NCBI RefSeq assembly: GCF_003063265.1
Contig: NZ_NERU01000002.1
Coordinates: 248,001-312,000, forward strand
Direction: 5' to 3'
From: Limnohabitans sp. WS1
GTDB taxonomy: Bacteria; Pseudomonadota; Gammaproteobacteria; Burkholderiales; Burkholderiaceae_C
DNA length: 64,000 bases
Position 1 is the first letter of the stretch; each line of letters opens with the position of its first letter. A program made the position numbers and the translations under genes. Shown here one piece after another: positions 24,564 through 33,948 of this stretch. The notes under the pieces are model-generated. The model was not told where the DNA came from, ran no database searches, and saw only the letters and a program-made list of their open reading frames with translations.

Positions 24564-25613
24564 GTGTCCAAGGCGGTCTGGGGTCGTCGTTCGTTTCTGT
24601 CAAGCGCCATGGCTTGGCTGGCCTGTGCGCCGGCTGCCGTGTCCGCCAATGTGGAGCCCGGACGTTTTTTGCCTCGGGTCAAAATTGCCTTGGCAGCAGG
24701 GCAAAGCCTCTACCACTTGCCCTTGACCTTGGCAGACCAATTGGGCTATTTCAAGCAGGCGGGTGTGGCGGTGGAATGGGTCGTTCATGAGTCCGGAGCC
24801 AAGGCGGCCAGCAGTGTGTTGCAGGGTCAAGCCGATGTGCTGTCCGGCTCGTTCGAGCATTTGTTTTTCTTGCAGCAAAAAGTGCAGGGGTTTCAGGCCT
24901 TTGTGCAAACGGGGCGAACACCTCAGTTGAGTTTGGGGGTGAGCACACGGCCGGGATTGGTTTGGCGTTCGGTGATGGATCTGAGGGGCCTGCGTGTGGG
25001 GGTCTCGTCTCTGGATTCGGCCACCTACTGGATGACCTGCCATTGGCTCATGAACCATGGTTTGTTGCCCGAAGACGTGGTGTTTGTCCCGGTGGGGTCG
25101 GCTCCTCAGGTGGTGGAGTCTTTGCGCAGCGGCGCCATTGATGCCCTGTGTCAACCCGATCCGGTGATGCATTGGTTGGAGCAAAAAAACGAAGTTCGTG
25201 TGGTGTTCGAGGCCCGCAGTCTGGCCGCGACCCGCAAGCTTTTTGGGGGCATGGTGCCCGGGGCTTGCTTGATGACCACGGCAGATTTTCTACAGCGCCA
25301 ACCCGAGCGCGTTCAGGCCTTGAGTGATGCAGTGGTCCATGCTTTGAAATGGTTGCAGACTGCGGGTTTGACCGATGTCTTGAAGGCCGTGCCTGCGGGT
25401 CATTGGTTGGGCGATCGGGCCATTTATTTGAGCGCTTTTGAGAAGCTGCGCGAGTCCTATGCGGTCGATGGCATCTTGCGCAGCGAGGAGGTGATGAACG
25501 CTTGGCGGGCGCACTCTCGTTTGCCCAATGGCTCGGCCTTGGCCCGGGTGGTGCCTGAAAAAACTTACACCAACGCCTTTGCCCTTAAATCGCGGGTGCG
25601 GTTTTCTGCATGA
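24564..25613 (+). CDS. Tat-exported ABC substrate-binding protein (NMT1/SsuA/TauA-like)
   Basis: A 349-aa periplasmic binding protein. The N terminus has a twin-arginine motif, RRSFLSS, then a hydrophobic stretch ending AVSA. The body resembles the NMT1/SsuA/TauA/NrtA fold: VKIALAAGQSLYHLPLTLAD, ASSVLQGQADVLSGSF, and DLRGLRVGVSSLDSATYW. Substrate cannot be told; sulfonates, nitrate, thiamine precursors and related ligands are bound by relatives. No permease or ATPase gene is adjacent. GTG 24564 is the start, with AGGGAG 7 nt upstream. It is convergent with the transglycosylase gene, leaving a 23-bp gap. Confidence 0.8.
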   Translation: MSKAVWGRRSFLSSAMAWLACAPAAVSANVEPGRFLPRVKIALAAGQSLYHLPLTLADQLGYFKQAGVAVEWVVHESGAKAASSVLQGQADVLSGSFEHLFFLQQKVQGFQAFVQTGRTPQLSLGVSTRPGLVWRSVMDLRGLRVGVSSLDSATYWMTCHWLMNHGLLPEDVVFVPVGSAPQVVESLRSGAIDALCQPDPVMHWLEQKNEVRVVFEARSLAATRKLFGGMVPGACLMTTADFLQRQPERVQALSDAVVHALKWLQTAGLTDVLKAVPAGHWLGDRAIYLSAFEKLRESYAVDGILRSEEVMNAWRAHSRLPNGSALARVVPEKTYTNAFALKSRVRFSA

Positions 25614-25636
25614 GGGGTGTCACAGGAGACGGGGTC

Positions 25637-27199
25637 TCAGCGTTGGGACTTTCTTGCAGTCGCTGTGCCTTTTTTGGGACCAGTTTGTCGACTTCGTGCG
25701 CTTGATTTTTCTACCCTTCGTGGCGCTTGTGAGGGCACCAACAGGGTCAGTGTTTGACCGTTGCTGAGACTGACCTGGGGTTTGAGCCGGTTCCATTCGG
25801 CCACGTTGGCGGCGCTGACACCGTGTCTGGCCGCGAGGCTGGCCAAAGAGTCGCCTTTTCTGGCTTTGACCTGGATTTTTCTCAGCACCACTTCGGGGGC
25901 CAGGGCCAAGTGGGCGTTGTCGGCCAGATGTTCGGTGACATCGTTGTCCAGTTTCCCCTGGCGCGGTACCAGCAGGGTGGAGCCGGCTTTGACCAGCATG
26001 CGCGGTGGTATGCCATTGACCGAGCGCAATTGCTCGGCGGACAGGCCCAGCTGAGTGGCCACTTCTTCGGCCTTCATGGTGCGTGGGGCTTGCCATGCGG
26101 TCCAGGTGGACAGTCGGCGGTTGGCGTGTGATTGCAGGTTGGTCTCAAAGATGGTGGCGTTGTCCCATGGCAGCAAAATTTGGGGTGTGCCTGCGGCCAG
26201 GATCACCGGTCGGCTCATGGCGGGGTTGAGGGCTTTGAAGTCCTCCAAGGAAACACCGGCCAATTTGGCGGCCACCTCGACATCGATATCGCGGTCAATG
26301 GGCACACTCTTGAAGAAGGGGTGGTTCTGGATCAGGGGCAACTGGGTGCTGAAGGCCTCGGGCTGGGCCACGATGTTTTTGACGGCCTGCAATTTGGGCA
26401 CGTAATAACGGGTTTCGTTGGGCATGTTCAGATCGCTGTAGCTCAGCGGTTTGCCTTGGGCCCGGTTGCGTGCCAAGGCACGGCCCACACTGCCTTCACC
26501 CCAGTTATAAGCGGCCAAAGCCAAATGCCAGTCGCCAAACAGGGTGTAGAGCTTTTGCAGGTAGTCGAGGGCCGCACGGGTGGATTCCAGCACGTCGCGA
26601 CGCTCATCCCTGAACAGGTTTTGCTTGAGGTCAAAGTACTTGCCCGTGGCGGGCATGAACTGCCACATGCCTGCGGCTTTGGCGCTCGAGACGGCCTGGG
26701 GGTTGAAGGCCGATTCAATGAAGGGCAACAGGGCCAGTTCGGTGGGCATGTTGCGCCGCTCCAGTTCCTCCACGATGTGGAACAGGTAGGGGCGTGAGCG
26801 TTCGGTCATGCGCAAGATGTAGTCGGGGCGACTGGCATACCACTGTTCGCGGTTGCGCACGAGTTCGTTGTCGAGGTCGGGCATGGCAAAACCACGGCGA
26901 ATGCGTTCCCAGACGTCAACGGGTGGGGCTTGAAGGCCAATTTGTGATTGGGGCTTGAGCACCACGGCACGGTCAGGCTCTGCTGGGGCAATCGACACCA
27001 CGGGTGGTGCGTTGAGGGAGGCATTTGCCGCGTCTTGTTTGACGGGTGAGGTCGAGGGTGACGAAGGTGTTGCGCTGGGAAAGCTCGATCTGGGGCCTGA
27101 CGAGGGGGTGGCGCAGCCCGCCAGCAGCAAGCTCAAGCCCAAAATCAAGGCCCCAGCGGGGCGGCCCAGGGCCTTCAGGGGCGATAGGAGGAGGTTCAT
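25637..27199 (-). CDS. mltD: Membrane-bound lytic murein transglycosylase, MltD-like
   Basis: A 520-aa lipoprotein (LLLAGC, Cys29) that cleaves peptidoglycan. The SLT domain covers about residues 140-270, with catalytic Glu162 in FIESAFNPQAVSS and the GMWQFMPATG motif. Two LysM-type domains lie toward the C terminus (KAEEVATQLGLSAEQL, then VKARKGDSLASLAARHGV), and the tail is basic. Start: ATG 27199 overlaps the gloB stop as ATGA and puts the signal peptide at the N terminus; ATG 27217 is in frame but less fitting. It is co-transcribed with gloB, an arrangement also seen in E. coli relatives. Confidence 0.92.
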   Translation of the reverse strand: MNLLLSPLKALGRPAGALILGLSLLLAGCATPSSGPRSSFPSATPSSPSTSPVKQDAANASLNAPPVVSIAPAEPDRAVVLKPQSQIGLQAPPVDVWERIRRGFAMPDLDNELVRNREQWYASRPDYILRMTERSRPYLFHIVEELERRNMPTELALLPFIESAFNPQAVSSAKAAGMWQFMPATGKYFDLKQNLFRDERRDVLESTRAALDYLQKLYTLFGDWHLALAAYNWGEGSVGRALARNRAQGKPLSYSDLNMPNETRYYVPKLQAVKNIVAQPEAFSTQLPLIQNHPFFKSVPIDRDIDVEVAAKLAGVSLEDFKALNPAMSRPVILAAGTPQILLPWDNATIFETNLQSHANRRLSTWTAWQAPRTMKAEEVATQLGLSAEQLRSVNGIPPRMLVKAGSTLLVPRQGKLDNDVTEHLADNAHLALAPEVVLRKIQVKARKGDSLASLAARHGVSAANVAEWNRLKPQVSLSNGQTLTLLVPSQAPRRVEKSSARSRQTGPKKGTATARKSQR

Positions 27200-27969
27200 C
27201 GGAAGTCGTTTTTCCATTGACGAAGGGCCGCAAAAATGGCGATGTCGTCCACCGCGTGAGGCGCATGTTGTTGCACTGCCGTGACCACATCAGGTGCGCG
27301 GCTGCGCAGGAAGGGGTTGATGGCTCGCTCTGTGTGCAGGTGTGATGGCAAAGTTGGCAGATCTTGCTGGCGCAGTTGGGTGCACCGCTGCACGTATTGC
27401 TGCAAGTCGGTGTTGTGAGGCTCCACGGCCAAGGCAAATTTCAAGTTGGACAGGGTGTATTCGTGGGCACAACACACCCGGGTGGCAGAGGGCAAAGCGG
27501 CCAGGGTGTCCAGCGACTGCAGCATTTGAGCGGGAGTGCCTTCAAACAGCCGTCCACAGCCGCCAGAAAACAAGGTGTCGCCACAAAACAGCACAGGGTC
27601 TTGGTCTGGCGGTTGCGCCCAAAATGCGATGTGTCCCAGGGTGTGGCCGGGCACATCGATCACCTGGAAGTTCAGGCCATGCCAGTCCAACGCATCGCCT
27701 TGTTGCAGACCCTGAGCTTCAACAGGCAAGCGCTCCATGGCCGGTCCTTTGCACAGGGCACCCGTTTGGGCCACCAGCTGGGCCACGCCCCCGGTGTGGT
27801 CGGCATGGTGGTGCGTGACTAAAATCGTGTCCAGTTGCAGCCCGGGGTGTGCCGCCAGCCAGTCCAGCACAGCCGCACCATCGCCTGGGTCAACAGCCAG
27901 AACGTGGTGGTCTGTGTGTAACAACCAAATATAGTTGTCGGTGAAAGCGGGCAATGCAATGAGTTTCAT
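27196..27969 (-). CDS. gloB: Hydroxyacylglutathione hydrolase (glyoxalase II)
   Basis: A 257-aa metallo-beta-lactamase-fold enzyme hydrolysing S-lactoylglutathione to lactate and glutathione in methylglyoxal detoxification. The metal motif HHHADH is at 53-58. Other ligands are in IDVPGHTLGHIAF and FCGDTLFSGGCGRLFEG, and the C-terminal glutathione-binding part has CAHEYTLSNLKFA. The start is ATG 27969 ([15 protein letters not shown]). A TATAAT at 27985-27980 lies 10 nt upstream. The start codon shares the tetranucleotide CATG with the divergent methyltransferase start. Confidence 0.96.
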   Translation of the reverse strand: MKLIALPAFTDNYIWLLHTDHHVLAVDPGDGAAVLDWLAAHPGLQLDTILVTHHHADHTGGVAQLVAQTGALCKGPAMERLPVEAQGLQQGDALDWHGLNFQVIDVPGHTLGHIAFWAQPPDQDPVLFCGDTLFSGGCGRLFEGTPAQMLQSLDTLAALPSATRVCCAHEYTLSNLKFALAVEPHNTDLQQYVQRCTQLRQQDLPTLPSHLHTERAINPFLRSRAPDVVTAVQQHAPHAVDDIAIFAALRQWKNDFR

Positions 27970-28807
27970 GGAGAGTCCGATTATAGAAAGCAAGCATTCA
28001 AATGCCGATTGGTTGTCCAGTTTGGGGCCGTCGGTGGCCGCGCGTTTGTTGGCCTGGGAACAGGCCCAAGCCGATGCACTTTTGGCCGATGTCTTTGGCT
28101 ATCACGCCGTTCAGCTGGGATGGCCTGACCTGCAAGCCTTGCGGGGCAACCGAATGCCACACCGTTGGCAGGCGCAGGCCGAGTTCGAGTCTTCGCAAGT
28201 CGCATTTCATCACAACACCGATACCCTGGCCCAAGGCCCTGATGTGTGGCTGGACAGTCGCGCTTGGCCTTGGTCGGCCGACAGCCTGGATTTGGTGGTC
28301 TTGCCCCATGCCCTGGAGCGGTCAGCCGATCCTCACGCCTGCTTGCGCGAAGTGGAGCGGGTGTTGATTCCTGAGGGGCATGTGCTTATCACGGGGTTCA
28401 ATCCCTTGAGTTTGTGGGGTTGGCATCAGTCAGGTGCCTTGCGGCGTCAGGGGGTGGGTCATGGCCTGGGCCAGTCTTTGATCGCCTACCGACGGTTGCG
28501 CGATTGGCTGCGTTTGTTGGGGTTTGAGGTTCAGGTCAGCCGTTTTGGAGGCTGGACACCGGCTTGGCGTCAAGAGCGATGGATGCAGCGCATGGACTGG
28601 ATGGACCGGGCGGGTGAACGTTGGTGGCCCATTTTTGGGGGCGTTTATCTGTTGATGGCCACCAAACGTGTCCATGGGGGCCGTTTGCTGGAATCTCGCC
28701 CTTGGCGCAAGGTACGATCGCCCGCTGCAACGACTGTGCCAGTGGCCCGGTCCGATACCTCCATTGGCCGTCAAGCGGCCGCGAAAGACAGTGTTGACCC
28801 ACGTTGA
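27968..28807 (+). CDS. SAM-dependent methyltransferase (class I, type 11)
   Basis: A 279-aa protein. The methyltransferase core is visible in [39 protein letters not shown] and [11 protein letters not shown] usual glycine-rich motif I is degenerate, the N-terminal part reading [20 protein letters not shown]. Genes of this type commonly lie between gloB and rnhA in Burkholderiales; substrate is unknown. ATG 27968 is used because the conserved N-terminal block begins soon after it, though no ribosome binding site is visible and the start overlaps the gloB start on the other strand. It overlaps rnhA by 14 bp. Confidence 0.85.
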   Translation: MESPIIESKHSNADWLSSLGPSVAARLLAWEQAQADALLADVFGYHAVQLGWPDLQALRGNRMPHRWQAQAEFESSQVAFHHNTDTLAQGPDVWLDSRAWPWSADSLDLVVLPHALERSADPHACLREVERVLIPEGHVLITGFNPLSLWGWHQSGALRRQGVGHGLGQSLIAYRRLRDWLRLLGFEVQVSRFGGWTPAWRQERWMQRMDWMDRAGERWWPIFGGVYLLMATKRVHGGRLLESRPWRKVRSPAATTVPVARSDTSIGRQAAAKDSVDPR

Positions 28808-29240
28808 AATTTATACCGATGGTGCCTGCAAGGGCAATCCTGGCCCGGGTGGCTGGGGCGCACGCTTGCAGGCTGGCCGGCATGTGCAGGAGTTGTTTGG
28901 TGGTGAGCTTAATACCACCAACAACCGCATGGAGATGACCGCTGTCATTGAGGGCCTGTTGGCACTCAAACGCCCTTGCCAAGTCACTTTGTACCTGGAC
29001 AGCGAATATGTGCGCAAAGGCATCACCGAGTGGATTCAAGGCTGGAAAGCACGGGGATGGCGCACAGCCGCCAAGCAACCGGTCAAAAATGCCGACTTGT
29101 GGCAAAAATTGGACACAGTCGTGTCCACTGCGGGACACCGGATTGACTGGCGCTGGGTCAAGGGGCATGCGGGCGACCCGGGCAATGAAAGGGCCGATGC
29201 ACTCGCCAACCTCGGCGTAGACAAAGCCTTGGGCCGGTGA
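28794..29240 (+). CDS. rnhA: Ribonuclease HI
   Basis: A 148-aa enzyme that cuts RNA in RNA-DNA hybrids. Catalytic carboxylates are visible: Asp in [16 protein letters not shown], Glu in NNRMEMTA, Asp in LYLDSEYV and the C-terminal Asp in NERADALAN. The WVKGHAG loop precedes the last. The start is TTG 28794 (giving [10 protein letters not shown]) or GTG 28791; there is no ATG near the conserved N terminus. It overlaps the methyltransferase gene. dnaQ, often found next, is not here. Confidence 0.96.
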   Translation: MTHVEIYTDGACKGNPGPGGWGARLQAGRHVQELFGGELNTTNNRMEMTAVIEGLLALKRPCQVTLYLDSEYVRKGITEWIQGWKARGWRTAAKQPVKNADLWQKLDTVVSTAGHRIDWRWVKGHAGDPGNERADALANLGVDKALGR

Positions 29241-29312
29241 GGCCAATCCTTTGGCGTTGGCCGAGCTGGTGTGGAAAGCCATTTTCTTGAGCCTGAGCCG
29301 AACCGCGACCTC

Positions 29313-29341
29313 TTGGACAGGGCGGGTGCCGCTGTTACATT
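29313..29341 (+). promoter_or_regulatory. Sigma-70-like promoter of the RND efflux genes
   Basis: TTGGAC (29313-29318) and TACATT (29336-29341) are separated by 17 bp. The predicted transcript starts near 29348, leaving a leader of about 30 nt before the ATG at 29380. Confidence 0.6.
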
Positions 29342-29379
29342 CTGTCAGTCTTGGTGAATTCAACCTGAGAGAAATCTGA

Positions 29380-30789
29380 ATGGCTTACAAGAAAAAATAT
29401 GCCCTGCTGGCGCTCGTCGGGGTTTGTGTGGCGTCTGGTGCGGCGTGGTGGTGGCAAAACAAGCCTGCCACAAGCAGCCCTGTGGCCCCCTTGGCGGGGC
29501 CGGGGGCGGCCACCGGAAGTCCAGGAGCCGGCGCGGCCCGTGCCCCTGCCGTGGAAGTGGCCAAAGTTCAGACCCAGCGCCTGGTGGACGAAACCCAAGC
29601 GGTGGGCAGTTTGCGCTCCCGTCAGGGTGTGATGCTGCGCCCCGAAGTGGCCGGTCGTGTCAAACAGATTTTTTTCAACGATGGTCAACGTGTGCGCAAG
29701 GGCCAGGTTTTGGTGCAGTTTGAGGACCAACTGCAGCAGGCACAGGTGTCGCAAGCCCGGGCCGAGTTGTCGATTGCCGAGGCCAACCACAAACGCAACC
29801 AAGAACTGGTAGGACAAAACTTCATCAGCAAGCGATCGCTCGATGAAAGCGGTGCGGCGCTGGAGGTGTCTCGCGCCAAGCTGTCTTTGGCCGATGCCAC
29901 CTTGCAGCGTTTGAAGGTGCTGGCACCGTTTGATGGCATCGCTGGCCTCAAGCAAATCAATGTGGGCGATTACCTGAAAGACGGCGCGGACATGGTCAAC
30001 ATCGAGGACCTGGATGCGGTGTTGCTGGATTTCCGATTGCCTGAGCGCTTTCAGGCCAAGATCCGTGCGGGCCAAACAGCCCAGCTGACGGTGGATGCTT
30101 TGCCCGGACGTCCCTTCACGGCCATTGTGCAGGCGGTGGACCCCTTGATTGAGGCCAATGGCCGGTCGGTCGGCGTGCGCGGCTGCATCGACAACCGCCA
30201 ACAGGCTTTGCGTCCCGGCATGTTTGCACGGGTCAATGCGGTGTTTGGTTCGCGTGAAAACGCTTTGATGATTCCCGAAGAGGCGGTCATCCCTCAGGGA
30301 GGACGCAGCTTTGTGGTCAAGGTGGTGGCAGGCGAAAAGCCCGATGCCTTGATTTCTGAGCGCGTGGCGGTGAAGTTGGGCTTGCGTTTGCCGGGGAAAG
30401 TCGAAGTTTTGGAAGGTTTGGCCGAAGGTGACACCGTGGTCACGGCAGGCCACCAGCGGTTGCAAAAAGACGGCACAGCTGTGCGCGTGGTCGACTTGTC
30501 GCAGCCCGGAGGTGGCAAACCGCCTGCTGGCGCTGGGCCTTCTGGGGCTGCGGGTGCTGCCGCTGGCCGTGCGCCTGGAGGTGCCAACGGTGCCCCTGCA
30601 GCAGCAGGGGGCGCTGCAGGGGCACCGGCTTCAGGCGCTGCAGCTTCAGCTGCACCTTCAGCTGCACCTGGTGCAGCTTTGCAAAGTGCTGGACCCGCTG
30701 CTGCGGCCAAGCCGGGTCAGTCTGCAGCCCGAAATGTGGCGGTGTCCGGCCCCAACCCTTGCCTGAGGGGCAACGATGCAGCTCGCTGA
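29380..30789 (+). CDS. RND efflux periplasmic adaptor (membrane fusion protein)
   Basis: A 469-aa MexA/AcrA-family adaptor that bridges the RND pump and an outer-membrane channel. An N-terminal membrane segment (about 6-23) is followed by the lipoyl halves (GSLRSRQGVMLRPEVAGRV and LKVLAPFDGIAG), an alpha hairpin (about 115-165), and beta-barrel and MP domains. From about 370 the protein carries an unusual low-complexity Gly/Ala/Pro tail of about 100 residues. It overlaps the pump gene by 14 bp. No outer-membrane factor gene is present, so an unlinked TolC-type protein must complete the system. Confidence 0.93.
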   Translation: MAYKKKYALLALVGVCVASGAAWWWQNKPATSSPVAPLAGPGAATGSPGAGAARAPAVEVAKVQTQRLVDETQAVGSLRSRQGVMLRPEVAGRVKQIFFNDGQRVRKGQVLVQFEDQLQQAQVSQARAELSIAEANHKRNQELVGQNFISKRSLDESGAALEVSRAKLSLADATLQRLKVLAPFDGIAGLKQINVGDYLKDGADMVNIEDLDAVLLDFRLPERFQAKIRAGQTAQLTVDALPGRPFTAIVQAVDPLIEANGRSVGVRGCIDNRQQALRPGMFARVNAVFGSRENALMIPEEAVIPQGGRSFVVKVVAGEKPDALISERVAVKLGLRLPGKVEVLEGLAEGDTVVTAGHQRLQKDGTAVRVVDLSQPGGGKPPAGAGPSGAAGAAAGRAPGGANGAPAAAGGAAGAPASGAAASAAPSAAPGAALQSAGPAAAAKPGQSAARNVAVSGPNPCLRGNDAAR

Positions 30790-33700
30790 AGTCTCCATTC
30801 GGCGGCCTGTACTGGCCGTGGTCATGTCCTTGCTGATTTTGCTGATTGGCGCTGTGAGCTTCAAAAGTTTGTCTCTGCGCGAATACCCTAAGATCGACGA
30901 GCCCACCGTCACCGTAACCACCCGCTATGTCGGGGCCTCGGCCGAGGTGATCGAGTCGCAGGTCACCAAACCTTTGGAAGACTCGATTGCGGGCATTGAT
31001 GCGGTGGATGTCATCACCTCCATCAGCCGCGCCGAGCAGTCGCAAATCACGGTGCGCTTTCGCCTTGAAAAGGACGCCGACACGGCCGCAGCCGAAGTGC
31101 GTGACCGCACGTCGCGGGTGCGCAACCGTTTGCCTCAGGCCATTGAAGAGCCCGTCATTGCCAAGGTCGAGGCCGATGCCTTTCCGGTGATCTGGCTGGC
31201 TTTTTCCAGCGACACGCTCAATGCGCTGCAAATCAACGACCTGGTCAACCGCGTGGTCAAGCCGCGCCTGCAGACCGTGACCGGTGTGGCCGATGTGCGT
31301 ATTTTTGGTGAGCGCAAATACGCCATGCTGGTGTCCTTGGACCATGCGCGTTTGTCGTCTTATAAGCTCACGCCGCAAGACGTGGAAGACGCCATCCGGC
31401 GCAGCAATCTGGAACTGCCTGCGGGTCGCATCGAGTCCAGCAACCGTGAATTCAGTGTCTCGTCACAAACCGACCTGACCCGCCCCAGCCAGTTTGGGGA
31501 CATCGTGATCCGCAGCGTGAACGGTTTTCCGGTCAAGCTGCGCGATGTGGCCCAAATCAAGGAAGATGCCGCCAACGACCGCAGTGTGGTGCGCCTGAAT
31601 GGCCGGTCTGCGATTTCTGCTGGCGTGATCCGCCAGGCCACGGCCAACCCGCTGGATTTGTCCAAAGGTGTGCGCGAGATGATTCCCCGCCTTCAGGCTG
31701 ATTTGCCCGGCGACATCTCGATCGACGTGGCCAACGACAACTCCGTCTTCATCGACCGCTCCATCAAGAACGTGTTCCAGACCATTGTGGAGGCGGTGGT
31801 TTTGGTGGCTTTGGTGATTTTTGTGTTTTTGCGCACCTTGCGGGCTTCGATCATCCCGATCATCACCATCCCGGTCAGCTTGATTGGGGCGTTTGCCATG
31901 ATGGCTTTGGCCGGTTTCACCATCAACACACTGACCCTGCTGGCGCTGGTGTTGGCCATTGGTTTGGTGGTAGACGACGCCATTGTGGTGCTGGAAAACA
32001 TTTACCGGCACATTGAAGAGGGGTTGGACCCGTTTTCAGCGGCCATCAAGGGCGTTCGGGAAATCAGTTTTGCCGTCATCGCCATGACCTTGACGCTGGC
32101 CGCCGTGTTTGCGCCCTTGGCCTTCACGCCGGGGCGCACGGGCAAGTTGTTTGGTGAATTTGCCTTGGCCCTGGCTGGGGCGGTGATTGTGTCGGGCTTT
32201 GTGGCCTTGACCCTGGCCCCCATGCTGAGCGCCAAACTGCTGCGCCACAACCCCAATCCAAGCTGGTTTGACAGTTTCATGGAGCGCAGGCTCACGGCCT
32301 TGTCCAACGGTTATGAAAGTTTGTTGGGCTTCATTCTGACCCGCGCACGTTGGGTGGTGGTGTTGGTGATGGTGGGCTCAGGGGTGGGCATTGCCTTCAT
32401 TTACCCCACCATGAAGCAGGAACTCGCACCCCTGGAAGACCGGGGCGTGATTTTGGCCACTGTCAACGCGCCCGATGGCTCCACACTGGAATACACCGAC
32501 CGCTATGCCCGTTCGCTGGAGAAGTTTGGCCAGGCGTACCCCGAGTTCGACCGCATTTTTGCCAATATCGGCAACCCCACGGTTGGGCAAGGTTCGGTGG
32601 TTTATCGTGCGGTGGACTGGGACGAGCGCCAACGCACCACGCTGGAGATCGCGCGTGAATTGGGTGGGAAATTCAACAGCTTGCCCGGTGTGAATGCCTT
32701 TCCGATCACGCCGCCTTCTTTGGGGCAGGGTTTTCGCGAGCGGCCTTTGAACTTTGTGATCCAGACCTCGGACAGCTACCAGAACTTGAATCAGCTGACA
32801 CGCCAGTTGATGGACGAGGTGGCCAAAAACCCCGGCATCTTGTCACCCGACGTGGACCTGCGTTTGAACAAGCCCGAGCTGCGCATCGAAGTCGATCGCG
32901 TGAAAGCCGCCGAGCTGGGCGTGAGCATCGAGGTGGTGGCCAAAACCATCGAGACCATGCTGGGGGGCCGGGTGGTGACGCGTTACAAACGCGACGCCGA
33001 GCAGTACGACGTGATCGTGCAAACCTTGCCCTCAGCCCGCAACACGCCCGACGACATCGACGTGATCCAGGTGCGCGGTCGCAATGACACCATGGTCCCG
33101 CTGTCGAGTCTGGTCAAGGTGCGCGAAAGCGTCTCTCCGCGCGAGTTGAACCACTTTGGTCAACGCCGGTCGGTGTCGATCACGGCCAACTTGTCGCCTG
33201 ACTATTCTTTGGGCGAAGCGATCAAGTTCATGGATGAAACCGCGGCCAAGGTGCTCAAACCCGGCTATACCACCGAGCTGAACGGCACTTCGCGCGAATT
33301 CAAAAGCTCGCAGGGGGCTTTGGTCATCGTTTTCGTGCTGGCGCTGTTCTTCATCTTTTTGGTGCTGGCGGCGCAGTTTGAGAGCTTTGTGGATCCGTTT
33401 GTGATCATGCTGTCTGTACCGCTGTCCATGATCGGGGCGCTCTTGGCCCTCAAGTTCACGGGCGGGTCACTCAACGTGTACTCACAAATTGGCTTGATCA
33501 CCCTGGTGGGCTTGATCACCAAACACGGCATTTTGATTGTGGAGTTCACCAACCAGCTGCGTGAGCAGGGCATGGCGATGCAAGAGGCCTTGGTCAAGGC
33601 TTCGGCCCAGCGCTTGCGTCCCATTTTGATGACCACCGGGGCCATGGTGTTGGGTGCGGTGCCGCTGGCCTTGGCCACGGGCGCGGGCGCGGAGAGCCGG

Positions 33701-33859
33701 ACGCAAATTGGTTGGGTGATTGTGGGTGGCATGAGCTTGGGCACTTTGCTGGCCATCTTTGTGGTACCCACCATGTATTCGCTGCTGGCCCGCAAAGCGG
33801 TGCCTGGGCCGAACAAGGCGGTGGCGCATGAGGCACCGCCTGAGGTGCCTGTGCATTGA
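30776..33859 (+). CDS. RND multidrug/solute efflux pump, HAE1 family
   Basis: A 1,027-aa inner-membrane proton antiporter (AcrB/MexB/MdtB type). It has an N-terminal helix (about 12-30), a large periplasmic loop, and the TM4 proton-relay Asp pair in GLVVDDAIVVLENI. A second internal repeat follows, with TM helices in the region IVFVLALFFIFLVLAAQFES and the GLITKHGILIVEF motif. Length and two-fold repeat match the family. The substrate cannot be told from sequence. It is transcribed with the adaptor upstream and ends before a strong terminator. Confidence 0.96.
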   Translation: MQLAEVSIRRPVLAVVMSLLILLIGAVSFKSLSLREYPKIDEPTVTVTTRYVGASAEVIESQVTKPLEDSIAGIDAVDVITSISRAEQSQITVRFRLEKDADTAAAEVRDRTSRVRNRLPQAIEEPVIAKVEADAFPVIWLAFSSDTLNALQINDLVNRVVKPRLQTVTGVADVRIFGERKYAMLVSLDHARLSSYKLTPQDVEDAIRRSNLELPAGRIESSNREFSVSSQTDLTRPSQFGDIVIRSVNGFPVKLRDVAQIKEDAANDRSVVRLNGRSAISAGVIRQATANPLDLSKGVREMIPRLQADLPGDISIDVANDNSVFIDRSIKNVFQTIVEAVVLVALVIFVFLRTLRASIIPIITIPVSLIGAFAMMALAGFTINTLTLLALVLAIGLVVDDAIVVLENIYRHIEEGLDPFSAAIKGVREISFAVIAMTLTLAAVFAPLAFTPGRTGKLFGEFALALAGAVIVSGFVALTLAPMLSAKLLRHNPNPSWFDSFMERRLTALSNGYESLLGFILTRARWVVVLVMVGSGVGIAFIYPTMKQELAPLEDRGVILATVNAPDGSTLEYTDRYARSLEKFGQAYPEFDRIFANIGNPTVGQGSVVYRAVDWDERQRTTLEIARELGGKFNSLPGVNAFPITPPSLGQGFRERPLNFVIQTSDSYQNLNQLTRQLMDEVAKNPGILSPDVDLRLNKPELRIEVDRVKAAELGVSIEVVAKTIETMLGGRVVTRYKRDAEQYDVIVQTLPSARNTPDDIDVIQVRGRNDTMVPLSSLVKVRESVSPRELNHFGQRRSVSITANLSPDYSLGEAIKFMDETAAKVLKPGYTTELNGTSREFKSSQGALVIVFVLALFFIFLVLAAQFESFVDPFVIMLSVPLSMIGALLALKFTGGSLNVYSQIGLITLVGLITKHGILIVEFTNQLREQGMAMQEALVKASAQRLRPILMTTGAMVLGAVPLALATGAGAESRTQIGWVIVGGMSLGTLLAIFVVPTMYSLLARKAVPGPNKAVAHEAPPEVPVH

Positions 33860-33896
33860 TCGCACAGACGCGGCACGCGCTGTGCGGCGTCTGAGT

Positions 33897-33930
33897 CATG
33901 AAAAAAGCGGCCAAGGCCGCTTTTTTCATG
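33897..33930. terminator. Bidirectional terminator between RND pump and moeA
   Basis: A perfect palindrome: CATGAAAAAAGCGGCC, a 2-nt centre, then GGCCGCTTTTTTCATG. A-run and T-run flank the GC stem on both sides, so it can stop the pump transcript (plus) and the moeA transcript (minus). Confidence 0.92.
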
Positions 33931-33948
33931 GGTGCCGGATTTTCCGGT

